64,000 bases of DNA from assembly GCA_964036045.1 (NCBI GenBank), contig OZ038382.1:7512853-7576852 (forward strand), written 5' to 3'. Both the position numbers and the translations under genes were made by a program. This document shows positions 62,201 through 63,871 of this stretch, piece by piece; position 1 is the stretch's first letter; the number at the start of each line of letters is the position of its first letter. The notes below the pieces were generated by a model. That model saw only the letters and a program-made list of their open reading frames with translations, was not told the DNA's origin and searched no databases. This DNA comes from Eutreptiella sp. 'Long Island Sound 2002' (Eukaryota; Euglenozoa; Euglenophyceae; Eutreptiales; Eutreptiaceae).

Positions 62201-62342
62201 ACGGGGCTCTTGACGATGGCGGGCACGGGGACTCTCTCGAAACTGGGGACGTGCATGAGCACGTTCATCATCAGCGCCTGGTCCAGGAACGTGTCGCGCT
62301 TGGTCAAGCGGTTGCAGCCCAACAGCGAGTCCTGCACGATAC
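19986..62342 (-). CDS. RPB1: RNA polymerase II largest subunit (RPB1), spliced, 5' incomplete
   Basis: This is the catalytic subunit of nuclear RNA polymerase II. Twenty-five exons are visible and listed separately. They follow the family order: pore region (GIVQDSLLG), funnel, bridge helix ([20 protein letters not shown]), trigger loop ([16 protein letters not shown]), jaw, then a long C-terminal heptad domain. Exon joins keep frame at every step except one missing block, which falls at the assembly gap. The NADFDGD metal-binding loop and the clamp lie upstream, off the right edge. About 4.9 kb of exon is spread over 42.4 kb, so introns average 1.7 kb and are filled with mobile elements. All junctions are GT-AG; most donors are gtatgt, gtacgc or gtgtgt-like. 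The stop overlaps a GTGAGT, so an extra 3' exon cannot be excluded. Confidence 0.95.
21105..21235. repeat. TTTCGCGTTTC repeated motif
   Basis: The word tttcgcgtttc occurs three times, with a further related tttcgaacgtttcg, within about 125 bases. Between the copies, ttacttcttggg and its approximate complement cccaggaagtaa form a hairpin around gtgcccaag. It lies inside the long GC-rich terminal-repeat element and its role is unknown. Confidence 0.55.
21241..21430 (-). pseudogene. Possible transposase C-terminal fragment
   Basis: The minus-strand frame reads [16 protein letters not shown], then a Ser/Asp-rich acidic tail ending in EEEEEASS and a stop at 21243-21241. The [11 protein letters not shown] motif resembles [12 protein letters not shown] at the C-terminus of the PIF/Harbinger-type transposase remnant at 43.9 kb, suggesting a related protein end. 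No upstream catalytic part is present in this copy. The assignment rests on one short motif and a matching position before a polar tail. Confidence 0.4.
22228..22385 (+). repeat. GGTTGGTGGC minisatellite
   Basis: About fifteen imperfect units of ggttggtggc / ggcggttggt lie head to tail. Isolated complementary-type words (gccaactgccggcggtt) occur at 18148-18210 and 21860-21960. The block is intronic with respect to RPB1. Confidence 0.85.
23303..24880 (-). CDS. RPB1: RPB1 exon: main CTD heptad block
   Basis: Acceptor catctcacag precedes 24880 and donor gtatgc follows 23303. It has 1578 bp, AG + 525 codons + one base. After [13 protein letters not shown] and degenerate repeats come about 60 heptad-like units, overwhelmingly [21 protein letters not shown] and YSPASPN. 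The CTD is the landing platform for capping, splicing and termination factors and is phosphorylated on Ser2 and Ser5. Both serines and the prolines are kept, but Thr4 is replaced by Ala in almost every unit and Ser7 by Ala, Gln, Lys or Asn. Short non-heptad inserts (for example [21 protein letters not shown]) break the array. Antisense Arg/Gly-rich frames are shadows of this repeat. Confidence 0.95.
25168..25218. repeat. Hairpin repeat, copy 1
   Basis: The arm catacctcaaaatgat is followed after about 15 bases by atcattttgaacatac, giving a near-perfect hairpin. A second, diverged copy lies at 56863-56915. Such a structure is typical of the ends of small non-autonomous elements. Confidence 0.6.
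26303..26453 (+). pseudogene. tufA: Plastid-type EF-Tu (tufA) fragment, nuclear plastid DNA
   Basis: A plus-strand frame gives [32 protein letters not shown] and [13 protein letters not shown], matching a stretch of domain 3 of elongation factor Tu. The TGKIES wording is characteristic of plastid, not mitochondrial, copies. Only about 50 codons are present. Upstream and downstream sequence does not continue the protein, and the frame ends at 26499-26501 after unrelated residues. The segment is visibly AT-richer than its flanks. It is antisense inside an RPB1 intron and is best explained as inserted plastid DNA. Confidence 0.8.
27162..27499 (-). CDS. RPB1: RPB1 exon: linker and proximal CTD
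   Basis: Acceptor ccttctgcag precedes 27499 and donor gtgcag follows 27162. It has 338 bp: one base closing an AGC codon, 112 codons, one base. It encodes [12 protein letters not shown], several GxTSPxF units and then eight regular heptads ([28 protein letters not shown] and similar). Position 7 is Ser here and position 4 varies (A, Q, T, M). It then leaves the register with [10 protein letters not shown]. It joins in phase to 29895-30073 and to 23303-24880. Confidence 0.9.
28590..28880. repeat. Region of ACGACGCGTCGT-type palindromes
   Basis: Within an RPB1 intron, tacgacgcgtcgta-like words recur at about 28575, 28815, 28835 and 28850, together with several acgac/gtcgt half-sites. No coding content or clear element ends were found. 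Confidence 0.4.
29377..29760. mobile_element. GC-rich terminal-repeat element, copy 2 (short)
   Basis: This is the same architecture as the copy at 20805-21567: CACCGCGCGC/ACCGCG blocks at 29388-29428 and 29709-29750 enclose an interior of about 280 bp that matches both ends of the long copy. The central coding remnant is absent, as in an internally deleted derivative. The outermost sequences form a perfect 13-bp inverted pair, GAAAGGTGCCCGC at 29377-29389 and its complement at 29748-29760, different from the pair around copy 1. It lies in an RPB1 intron. Confidence 0.6.
29895..30073 (-). CDS. RPB1: RPB1 exon: pre-CTD linker
   Basis: Donor gtacgc follows 29895 (phase 2). The upstream limit is uncertain: an acceptor (cccgggcag) before 30073 gives phase 0, but the exon could extend into the gap at 30096. 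It encodes [13 protein letters not shown] and [15 protein letters not shown], wording typical of the linker between the RPB1 core and the heptads. It joins in phase to 27162-27499. Confidence 0.8.
30096..30295. other. Assembly gap (200 N)
   Basis: Two hundred undetermined bases, probably an arbitrary placeholder. The conserved RPB1 block expected after [11 protein letters not shown] (the FDGSYVNYRHL and TRHGxNR region, roughly 90 residues) is absent from all flanking sequence. At least one exon therefore lies here. The gap also cuts the start of a dispersed repeat copy. Confidence 0.9.
30296..30635 (+). repeat. Dispersed repeat family A, copy 1 (start in gap)
   Basis: This is one of four direct copies of a roughly 345-bp element that begins TGTGTGACATTCCGTC and ends near CAGGTGCCCTGTTCC (others at 36274-36622, 55586-55815, 58787-59135). 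It has an internal duplication of about 62 bp marked by CCAACTACTGGGC on the minus strand. The first bases are lost in the gap. It lies in an RPB1 intron. Confidence 0.85.
30825..30962 (-). CDS. RPB1: RPB1 exon: jaw/cleft return, GIEAVR segment
   Basis: Acceptor tttccctcag precedes 30962 and donor gtgcgt follows 30825. It has 138 bp, 46 codons, phase 0 at both ends. It encodes [19 protein letters not shown] then [19 protein letters not shown], equivalent to the LETDGxNLxxVL ... TTSNDIxEIxxVLGIEAxR segment of RPB1. It joins to the W-ending exon at 32965. Confidence 0.95.
31060..31480. repeat. ACGT-rich palindromic region
   Basis: Two clusters of ttacgt / acgtaa / gacgt words (31060-31190 and 31437-31480) flank a unique 250-bp centre. 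The sequence gttacgtcgcgtaacgcgac is nearly palindromic. The ends gtgaggtgacgttacgtcac and cgtgacgtgacgtaacatga are in partial inverted arrangement. It may be an element end pair inside the RPB1 intron; no target duplication was recognised. Confidence 0.4.
32527..32703 (+). repeat. CACACT hexamer microsatellite
   Basis: A run of CACACACA and CACTCA gives way to about 20 head-to-tail CACACT units. It is intronic in RPB1 and long His/Thr frames across it are meaningless. Confidence 0.95.
32965..33056 (-). CDS. RPB1: RPB1 exon: GVPGIKK segment
   Basis: Acceptor aatcctcag precedes 33056 and donor gtgtgt follows 32965. It has 92 bp, GG + 30 codons. It encodes [17 protein letters not shown] and ends EEPW, aligning with the GIPGIxKVxL ... 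W region just before LETDG in RPB1. GG completes the glycine codon opened in 34998-35075. Confidence 0.9.
33265..33500 (+). repeat. Dispersed repeat with GATGYATTAGA terminus
   Basis: The sequence ggtgacccagggatgtattaga here matches the start of the family B repeats at 34040-34225 (inverted) and 36645-36812 (gggatgcattaga). After about 30 bases the copies diverge, so this may be a related element sharing one terminus. Confidence 0.4.
34040..34225 (-). repeat. Dispersed repeat family B, inverted copy
   Basis: Read on the minus strand this runs GGGATGCATTAGAC, a GCGGTTRGACAGGCGGTTGG stretch, GCCGGCACTTGCCGTCAGGG and GGCTGGGCGCCCTGG. The same order is found on the plus strand at 36645-36812. 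The two copies are therefore in inverted orientation, 2.4 kb apart, in neighbouring RPB1 introns. Confidence 0.75.
34998..35075 (-). CDS. RPB1: RPB1 exon: LTLRG segment
   Basis: Acceptor gtacgcacag precedes 35075 and donor gtacgc follows 34998. It has 78 bp, AC + 25 codons + G. It encodes [20 protein letters not shown], equivalent to the LxxLExxMLxxLTLRGIPGI segment of RPB1. Phases fit both neighbours. Confidence 0.9.
35405..35660 (+). repeat. GTGA/GCGA tetranucleotide repeat
   Basis: About 55 tetramers (gtga, gcga, gtgg, gtaa) run through an RPB1 intron. A partial larger period is visible because gagcgagcgagtgagtcagt recurs at about 35510 and 35570. Confidence 0.9.
35839..35929 (-). CDS. 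RPB1: RPB1 exon: DDNAEKL segment
   Basis: Acceptor cccccacag precedes 35929 and donor gtgtgt follows 35839. It has 91 bp, 30 codons + G. It encodes [20 protein letters not shown], matching the highly conserved FNDDNAEKLxLRIRIM motif of the RPB1 jaw, followed by an acidic stretch as in other species. Confidence 0.95.
36274..36622 (+). repeat. Dispersed repeat family A, copy 2 (full)
   Basis: This is a full-length copy from TGTGTGACATTCCGTC to GCCCTGTTCC. It shows the internal 62-bp duplication and is very similar to 30296-30635 and 58787-59135. It is immediately followed by a family B copy. Confidence 0.85.
36645..36812 (+). repeat. Dispersed repeat family B, direct copy
   Basis: It begins GGGATGCATTAGAAGG and continues through TTGAGGCCGGCACTTGCCGT to GGCTGGGCGCCCTGG. 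It is the inverted partner of 34040-34225. Confidence 0.75.
37294..37400 (+). repeat. AT-rich short repeat family C, copy 1
   Basis: The pattern CATCAGAAAATT, CCTCGGGAAAA, TTTATCAAAGGGGCCCGAA, GGAGGTCGAT and GGCCTCTGAC recurs at 52175-52273, 57410-57509, 62665-62770 and (diverged) 63774-63871, all in the same orientation. Each is about 100 bp and often follows CACCCACCCAC. It is likely a non-autonomous mobile element; all copies are in RPB1 introns. Confidence 0.75.
37652..37744 (-). CDS. RPB1: RPB1 exon: jaw, [11 protein letters not shown]
   Basis: Acceptor gtctgtgcag precedes 37744 and donor gtcgct follows 37652. It has 93 bp, 31 codons, phase 0 at both ends. It encodes [20 protein letters not shown] and FADNLWIE, aligning with the NREMMVDKKLxMxxIAEKI segment between RIEL and FNDDNAEKL. 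Confidence 0.9.
37914..38019 (-). CDS. RPB1: RPB1 exon: SPWLMRIE segment
   Basis: Acceptor cccacgcag precedes 38019 and donor gttgca follows 37914. It has 106 bp, one base + 35 codons. It encodes [20 protein letters not shown] and [10 protein letters not shown], the SPWLLRIE motif of the RPB1 jaw. Only a 169-bp intron separates it from the next exon, the shortest seen here. Confidence 0.95.
38526..38635 (-). CDS. RPB1: RPB1 exon: TTLRHVT segment
   Basis: A tgcag acceptor precedes 38635 and donor gtccgt follows 38526. It has 110 bp, 36 codons + AG. It encodes [20 protein letters not shown] and NTVVEED, matching the LEYTTLRSVT ... YDPDPxxTxIEED segment of RPB1. Confidence 0.95.
38720..38870 (+). 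repeat. Diverged relative of the hAT-like miniature element
   Basis: It shares GTACCAAAAATGGCCCGACC and a TTTTCCCTAATG-like piece with the elements at 53358-53565 and 55367-55573, but the ends are eroded. A further weak match is at 33200-33260. Confidence 0.45.
38890..39940. repeat. Tandem array of about 180-bp units (6 copies)
   Basis: Six diverged head-to-tail units share CCCAAATAGGGTGAAAAACA, then CATGCTTTACAT, then ATCATTGTGAATGGTCA, a run of A, and CCATTTTTGAGCTGC. The CATGCTTTACAT word recurs at about 38932, 39114, 39288, 39447, 39628 and 39826, giving spacings of roughly 155-200 bp. The array is AT-rich against a GC-rich background and fills most of one RPB1 intron. No open frame is conserved between units. 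Confidence 0.9.
40133..40216 (-). CDS. RPB1: RPB1 exon: ELINIAK segment
   Basis: Acceptor gccttacag precedes 40216 and donor gtgcgt follows 40133. It has 84 bp, 28 codons, phase 0. It encodes [20 protein letters not shown], continuing GVPRLR of the previous exon into the conserved ELINxAK motif after the trigger loop. Confidence 0.95.
40217..42018 (-). other. RPB1 intron without recognised gene
   Basis: This intron of 1802 bases follows the trigger-loop exon. Only simple features are seen: CACCAC/CACACA runs at 41935-41970, loose tct-aac pentamers near 41130-41240, and cactgtcac-type repeats at 41515-41750. Confidence 0.7.
42019..42135 (-). CDS. RPB1: RPB1 exon: trigger loop
   Basis: Acceptor ctcctgcag precedes 42135 and donor gtatgt follows 42019. 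It has 117 bp, 39 codons, phase 0. It encodes [33 protein letters not shown] and VPRLR. The trigger loop closes over the incoming nucleotide during catalysis. The substrate-contacting Gln, Leu, Asn and His of the [11 protein letters not shown] core are all intact, so this part of the active site looks functional. Confidence 0.98.
42705..42906 (-). CDS. RPB1: RPB1 exon: LLGEI...PGEM segment
   Basis: Acceptor cgttccacag precedes 42906 and donor gtgcct follows 42705. It has 202 bp, one base + 67 codons. It encodes [32 protein letters not shown] and [18 protein letters not shown], ending PGEM. This equals the stretch before the trigger loop (WLLGEIESKF ... PGEMVG). The first G completes GAG from the 46217 exon. 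Confidence 0.95.
43795..44475 (-). mobile_element. PIF/Harbinger-type transposase remnant (DDE_Tnp_4-like)
   Basis: On the minus strand are [20 protein letters not shown], then after a frameshift [54 protein letters not shown] and [14 protein letters not shown]. After a second frameshift come [15 protein letters not shown] and [12 protein letters not shown]. This is the order of a DDE nuclease of the Harbinger class, and the three expected acidic residues (D of DSMP, D of AHDGAY, E of RVEHLF) are still present. The C-terminal tail has a CxxC-rich motif ([20 protein letters not shown]). Two frameshifts make it inactive as read. It sits in an RPB1 intron in the same orientation as the gene. Confidence 0.8.
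44862..45008 (+). repeat. 46-bp tandem repeat, three copies
   Basis: The unit GAGTCCCTAACCCCAACT, then GAGGGGCCAC and a GCATGGATTG-like end, recurs with gagtcc at 44870, 44916 and 44962, a constant 46-bp period. It lies next to the transposase remnant. Confidence 0.9.
45028..45663 (-). pseudogene. Possible N-terminal part of the Harbinger-type element
   Basis: Minus-strand segments [38 protein letters not shown] and [18 protein letters not shown] look protein-like and lie upstream of the transposase remnant in the same orientation. They are in different frames. No named domain is recognised and the link is by position only. Confidence 0.3.
46217..46325 (-). CDS. RPB1: RPB1 exon: [11 protein letters not shown] segment
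   Basis: Acceptor ccctgtccag precedes 46325 and donor gtatgt follows 46217. It has 109 bp, TG + 35 codons + GA. It encodes [15 protein letters not shown] and VISAVKDLE, equivalent to the PVNIxRxIxNAQxxF ... VxxLxKxL segment. Phase agreement selects the gtatgt donor over the nearby gtgagg. Confidence 0.95.
46613..47812 (+). repeat. AACAC pentanucleotide block with higher-order pattern
   Basis: About 1.2 kb of nearly pure ACAAC pentamers is interrupted by runs of GCAAC and by a 16-base spacer ATACCACCCCACAGCA at about 46741, 46871, 47111, 47361, 47491 and 47765. Two spacer variants alternate (followed by CAACAC or by CAGCAC). Some blocks are preceded by ACGACACGACAC, showing that segments of 130 and 240-250 bp have been duplicated. 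Long Thr/Gln/His and Cys/Val/Leu frames across it are artefacts. Confidence 0.97.
48611..48682 (-). tRNA. tRNA-Arg(CCG)-like sequence, probably degenerate
   Basis: The minus strand has a good A box (TAGCTTAGTTGGTAG), a seven-base anticodon loop TTCCGAT on a CTAGG/TCTAA stem (four of five pairs), and a T arm CTGGG-TTTAAA-CCCAG with a loop one base short. The acceptor stem has five of seven pairs and the D stem is mostly lost. It is 72 nt long. The defects suggest a tRNA pseudogene or the head of a tRNA-derived SINE. It lies in an RPB1 intron. Confidence 0.45.
48909..49093 (-). CDS. RPB1: RPB1 exon: funnel-to-cleft, species-variable segment
   Basis: Acceptor gcgtcttcag precedes 49093 and donor gtactc follows 48909. 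It has 185 bp, one base + 61 codons + one base. It encodes [35 protein letters not shown] and KRPLP. The EFxxLxxDRxxL ... PLPV pattern aligns with the region between the LKPS and NIxRxIxNAQ motifs. Both junction codons are completed correctly. Confidence 0.9.
50269..50660 (+). mobile_element. LINE endonuclease fragment, frameshifted
   Basis: The plus-strand frame reads [39 protein letters not shown] and then, shifted near 50500, [18 protein letters not shown] and [18 protein letters not shown]. The layout resembles the second half of an endonuclease/exonuclease/phosphatase domain of a non-LTR retrotransposon (the GDFNSV-like core is SDHNSV here, followed by a xxNLVDxxR..P..xxFTW region). It is a broken copy in an RPB1 intron, antisense to the gene. 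Confidence 0.6.
51176..51273 (-). CDS. RPB1: RPB1 exon: YGEDG segment
   Basis: Acceptor tcttctccag precedes 51273 and donor gtatgg follows 51176. It has 98 bp, 32 codons + GC. It encodes [20 protein letters not shown], matching the conserved xxYGEDGxDxxxxExQ motif. It continues from VIQ of the previous exon. Confidence 0.95.
51363..51564 (+). repeat. 202-bp direct repeat (family E), copy 1
   Basis: The sequence from TGATGGCGATGGATGG to CCCTACCGCGCTGC is repeated almost identically at 54309-54510, with one visible base difference. It contains an internal near-repeat ACTGAGTC..TGACATGCAC. The near identity implies a recent duplication or transposition. Confidence 0.9.
52175..52273 (+). repeat. 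AT-rich short repeat family C, copy 2
   Basis: This copy runs from CATCAGAAAATTTTTCCTCA to GGCCTCTGAC and is flanked by CACCCACCCAC on the left and a C run on the right. It is the best-preserved member of the family. Confidence 0.75.
52403..52539 (-). CDS. RPB1: RPB1 exon: bridge helix C-terminal half
   Basis: Acceptor tgtgcgcacag precedes 52539 and donor gtacca follows 52403. It has 137 bp, GA + 45 codons. It encodes [20 protein letters not shown] and [15 protein letters not shown], then NRVIQ. This is the bridge helix that spans the active-site cleft, almost invariant in eukaryotes. It joins MG of the previous exon through a split glycine codon. Confidence 0.98.
53008..53110 (+). repeat. 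Dispersed repeat of about 100 bp, copy 2
   Basis: CTTGGGGTATGTTACGTGAA through CTTTGAGGTGATTT matches 733-832, separated by more than 52 kb and lying in a different gene. Confidence 0.6.
53358..53565. mobile_element. hAT-like miniature element with 8-bp target duplication
   Basis: This 208-bp element has terminal inverted repeats GGGGGCTTCTTTTGAG and, at the other end, CAGGGCTTCTTGAGAA read in complement. It is flanked by a perfect 8-bp duplication, GCCCTCGG at 53350-53357 and 53566-53573. CAGGG-starting ends with 8-bp duplications are typical of hAT elements. The interior has no gene, only the conserved GGTGTACCAAAAATGGCCTG core. A near-identical copy is at 55367-55573. Confidence 0.85.
53814..53991 (-). 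CDS. RPB1: RPB1 exon: [12 protein letters not shown] segment and start of bridge helix
   Basis: Acceptor catttgcag precedes 53991 and donor gtgtgc follows 53814. It has 178 bp, 59 codons + G. It encodes [36 protein letters not shown] and [12 protein letters not shown]. This is the most conserved part of RPB1 (funnel and bridge helix base, the region bound by alpha-amanitin in sensitive species). One notable residue is Thr in HFTQDD where Ile or Thr is usual. Confidence 0.98.
54309..54510 (+). repeat. 202-bp direct repeat (family E), copy 2
   Basis: This is a near-identical copy of 51363-51564 in the same orientation, 2.9 kb away in another RPB1 intron. The only difference I see is GTCATGCATG versus GTCATACATG. 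Confidence 0.9.
54697..54920 (+). repeat. Dispersed repeat family F, copy 1
   Basis: It runs from TGCGTCAGTGCGTGTCGTCT, through AACGGACGGACGGTGCGGAC and GCGGGGATCGACCCGCGG, to CGACGGGCTGACGGGGGG, and is repeated at 56608-56830. The ggatcgaccc piece read in complement resembles a tRNA B box (GGGTCGATCCCC), so a tRNA-derived SINE origin is possible. Confidence 0.8.
55002..55123 (-). CDS. RPB1: RPB1 exon: funnel, [11 protein letters not shown]
   Basis: Acceptor cgcctccgcag precedes 55123 and donor gtcgta follows 55002. It has 122 bp, GC + 40 codons. It encodes [13 protein letters not shown] and [18 protein letters not shown], matching the NxARDxAG ... NxFKxMVxxGSKGSxxNISQ funnel segment. Confidence 0.97.
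55367..55573. mobile_element. hAT-like miniature element, copy 2
   Basis: This 207-bp element starts CAGGGCTTCTTTTGAG and ends CTAAAGAAGCCCTG, an inverted pair of about 12 bp. The interior is nearly identical to 53358-53565. It is flanked by C runs on both sides, compatible with an 8-bp CCCCCCCC duplication but uninformative. A family A copy begins 13 bases to the right. Confidence 0.8.
55586..55815 (+). repeat. Dispersed repeat family A, copy 3 (truncated)
   Basis: It starts at the family terminus TGTGTGACATTCCGTC but stops after the second CAGTTATTGGCG piece, lacking the last 110 or so bases of the full copies. Confidence 0.85.
56608..56830 (+). repeat. Dispersed repeat family F, copy 2
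   Basis: It matches 54697-54920 closely and carries CAGTCCTCCGCC inserted before the AGGAGCTGCGGGG piece. It lies in an RPB1 intron. Confidence 0.8.
56863..56915. repeat. Hairpin repeat, copy 2
   Basis: CATACATGCCTCAAAATGAT and GATCAACTTGAGGTATGTAG form an imperfect hairpin with arms of about 20 bases, related to 25168-25218. Confidence 0.6.
57120..57216 (-). CDS. RPB1: RPB1 exon: funnel, QETFEKEVN
   Basis: Acceptor ggtgcacag precedes 57216 and donor gtatgt follows 57120. It has 97 bp, 32 codons + A. It encodes [17 protein letters not shown] and [11 protein letters not shown], aligning with the VxxxIxxAxxxxLxxxPGxTLxxTFExxVN segment. Confidence 0.95.
57410..57509 (+). repeat. AT-rich short repeat family C, copy 3
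   Basis: It shows the family pattern from CATCAGAAAATTGTTCCTCA to GGCCTCTGAC, following CTCCTCCGCCT as copy 1 does. Confidence 0.75.
57801..57917 (-). CDS. RPB1: RPB1 exon: GCGDTIAD segment
   Basis: Acceptor catcacag precedes 57917. The donor gttctc follows 57801 and was chosen because it keeps phase 0 and gives the expected protein join, whereas the stronger-looking gtaagg upstream breaks the frame. It has 117 bp, 39 codons. It encodes [20 protein letters not shown] and [12 protein letters not shown], matching the FSIGIGDTIAD motif of the RPB1 pore. Confidence 0.9.
58647..58747 (-). CDS. RPB1: RPB1 exon: pore, GAGSLVHI
   Basis: Acceptor gctgctcag precedes 58747 and donor gtatgt follows 58647. 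It has 101 bp, GT + 33 codons. It encodes [20 protein letters not shown] and CKWFLTN, matching the LGTSAGSLVHxxxxExGxxxxxxFxxN segment. A family A repeat starts only 40 bp upstream of this exon. Confidence 0.95.
58787..59135 (+). repeat. Dispersed repeat family A, copy 4 (full)
   Basis: A full-length copy starts at TGTGTGACATTCCGTC. It has an extra TGCGTGAG near its right end relative to the other copies. Confidence 0.85.
60522..61046. mobile_element. 525-bp element with 18-bp terminal inverted repeats
   Basis: The ends CAGGGCTCAGAAGTACCC (60522-60539) and its exact complement (61030-61047) are perfect inverted repeats. The flanks share GCCCTCT (60515-60521 and 61047-61053), a probable 6-7 bp target duplication. 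The interior has paired TACCCACA-type words near each end and a low-complexity GGGGAAAAAT / ATTTTTCCCC centre. No transposase is encoded. The CAGGGCT start resembles the hAT-like elements at 53.4 and 55.4 kb. Confidence 0.8.
60592..60860. repeat. GGGGAAAAAT / ATTTTTCCCC low-complexity hairpin
   Basis: A purine tract (60592-60675, repeated tggggaaaaa) is followed after about 25 bases by its pyrimidine complement (60703-60860). The transcript of this RPB1 intron could form a long imperfect hairpin. A third tract of the same type lies at 60945-60985. Confidence 0.8.
61145..61282 (-). CDS. RPB1: RPB1 exon: pore, ELIMG
   Basis: Acceptor tgccccgcag precedes 61282 and donor gtgtga follows 61145. 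It has 138 bp, GG + 45 codons + G. It encodes [28 protein letters not shown] and KQGELIMG, equivalent to the WTGKQxxSxxxP ... xxDTxVxIxxGELxxG segment. Confidence 0.97.
62184..62342 (-). CDS. RPB1: RPB1 exon: first visible, GIVQDSLLG
   Basis: Acceptor tgtgtccacag precedes 62342 and donor gtacgc follows 62184. It has 159 bp, GT + 52 codons + G. It encodes [40 protein letters not shown] and PLWTG. It follows directly the metal-binding NADFDGD loop in other RPB1 proteins, which must lie on exons beyond the right edge. The opening GT needs a G from the missing upstream exon. Confidence 0.97.
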
Positions 62343-62664
62343 CTGTGGACACACGGCGGTACAGCGGGGGAACTGACGTCCCGGTCTGGGGGCAGGCCCC
62401 CCCTTTGAAGCACCGGACATTGCTCGCCCGGGCCCCTGGACCCTAACCCGAACCACGATCCTGCGCCCCAGGCGGGGGGGGGGGGGGGCGGAGGGGGGGC
62501 TCACAAGGGGGGGGGGGGGGGGCACAGGAAGGCCAAGACATTGTAGAGGAAATGCCCAAACGTGTGTGTGGGGGGATGCGGGCAGGGAATGACCGAGTGA
62601 TGGGGGGGGGGGGGGTATTCTGGCATTCCTGGGATTTTGGCCGACCCACCCACCCACCCACTCA

Positions 62665-62770
62665 TATCAGAAATTTGCCTCCCCCCCGGGGGGGGGGGGA
62701 TGAAATTCATTCAAGAAGCTGTAAAATGGGGGCCGATCTTAGGAACACAAAATTTTTGGTGCCTTCAGAC
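62665..62770 (+). repeat. AT-rich short repeat family C, copy 4
   Basis: Like 52175-52273, it is preceded by GGGATTTTGGCCGACCCACC and followed by the TTAGGAACACAAAATTTTTG piece. The middle is interrupted by a G run. Confidence 0.65.
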
Positions 62771-63773
62771 TCCCGCAGCCCCTGGGGATAGTATCGACCG
62801 GCCAGTGAGCAATCGCCTCGTGACGGGGGAGATGCCAAACGTGCCGGGAATTCGACGCCAGGCTCTGTGGTGCAGGGGGTGCAGGTGCACTTGAGGCTGT
62901 TGGTGTGGGGGGGTGGGGGGGGAGAAGCGGGGGCTCACACTGTGTCTGTCGCGGGAGGCAAGGCAGAAGGCAAGGCAGAAGTTGATGAGAGAGGAAGTGC
63001 GTGGAGGGGGGGGGGAGGTGCGGGGGCCGTGGGAGAGGCGTGCGGGGCTGAAAAGATGAGGCAGGGGGGGCTGCAGGGGGGAGGGTGGGGAGGGGCATGG
63101 AGGGCGTGTGCAGGGAGGGAGGGAGGGTGGGGAGGAGGAAGGGGAGAGGCGAGCGGGCGACAGGGAAGGGCAACAACGCGAGGACGGGGGGTGAAAGACG
63201 CAGGGGTGGGGGAGCGAGCGAGGGAGCGCGATGCTGGAGAGGGAGGAGGCAGGAAGGAAAGGGGCAGAGAGGGGGGCCTGGAACGACCGGGGGGGGGAGG
63301 GGTATGCTGGGGTGCGGGGTCGTGCACCGGAAGCGGAGCAGAAGCACGGCTCTTGCGATCCCCTTTCCGTGAAAGCACCAGGCGTCCAATATGCAGGCCG
63401 ATGCAACAGCGACTGCCCTTGGGCAAGGGTGGTCCCTGCCTCGAAGCGGACGCGTCCGTGCGTTGGATGACTGTCCCTTCGGGGGCTGCATCGCACTGGG
63501 CATGAGGCGCTCCCAGGCAGGTCGGTGACCGACGGGGCTCAACGATCGACTGACGGCCGTTGCGATGACCCGACAGCGCTTGGCGTCCAACAGGCGGCAG
63601 TTGGCCACGACGGGCGGTTAGGGGGGCAATTGTTCGCGGTCGGCCATCAAATCAAAGGAGTGCCGTGCCCGACGGCACCCCCGGACAGGGATGTGCTGAT
63701 CCCCCCCGCGGGGGGGGGGGGCGGATGATCTGGCAGACCCACCCCCCAGGCCGAAGCACCCCCCACCGAAACC

Positions 63774-63871
63774 GGAAAAAATTTCCCCTGCGGAAAATGG
63801 GATTTTGAATAGAGAGCCAAACATGAAAGGCCCATTTTAGGTCAGGTACACAAACTTTTTTTTGCCCTCAT
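63774..63871 (+). repeat. AT-rich short repeat family C, copy 5 (diverged)
   Basis: It keeps GGAAAAAATTTCCCC, the TTAGGTCAGGTACACAAACT piece and a terminal C run, but the middle is replaced. Confidence 0.5.

Noticed and set aside
62739-63608. Minus-strand 289-codon Pro/Ser/Leu-rich frame
   Set aside because: It lies in a G/A-rich intronic tract. The residues are low-complexity and no RPB1 or other domain is recognisable.
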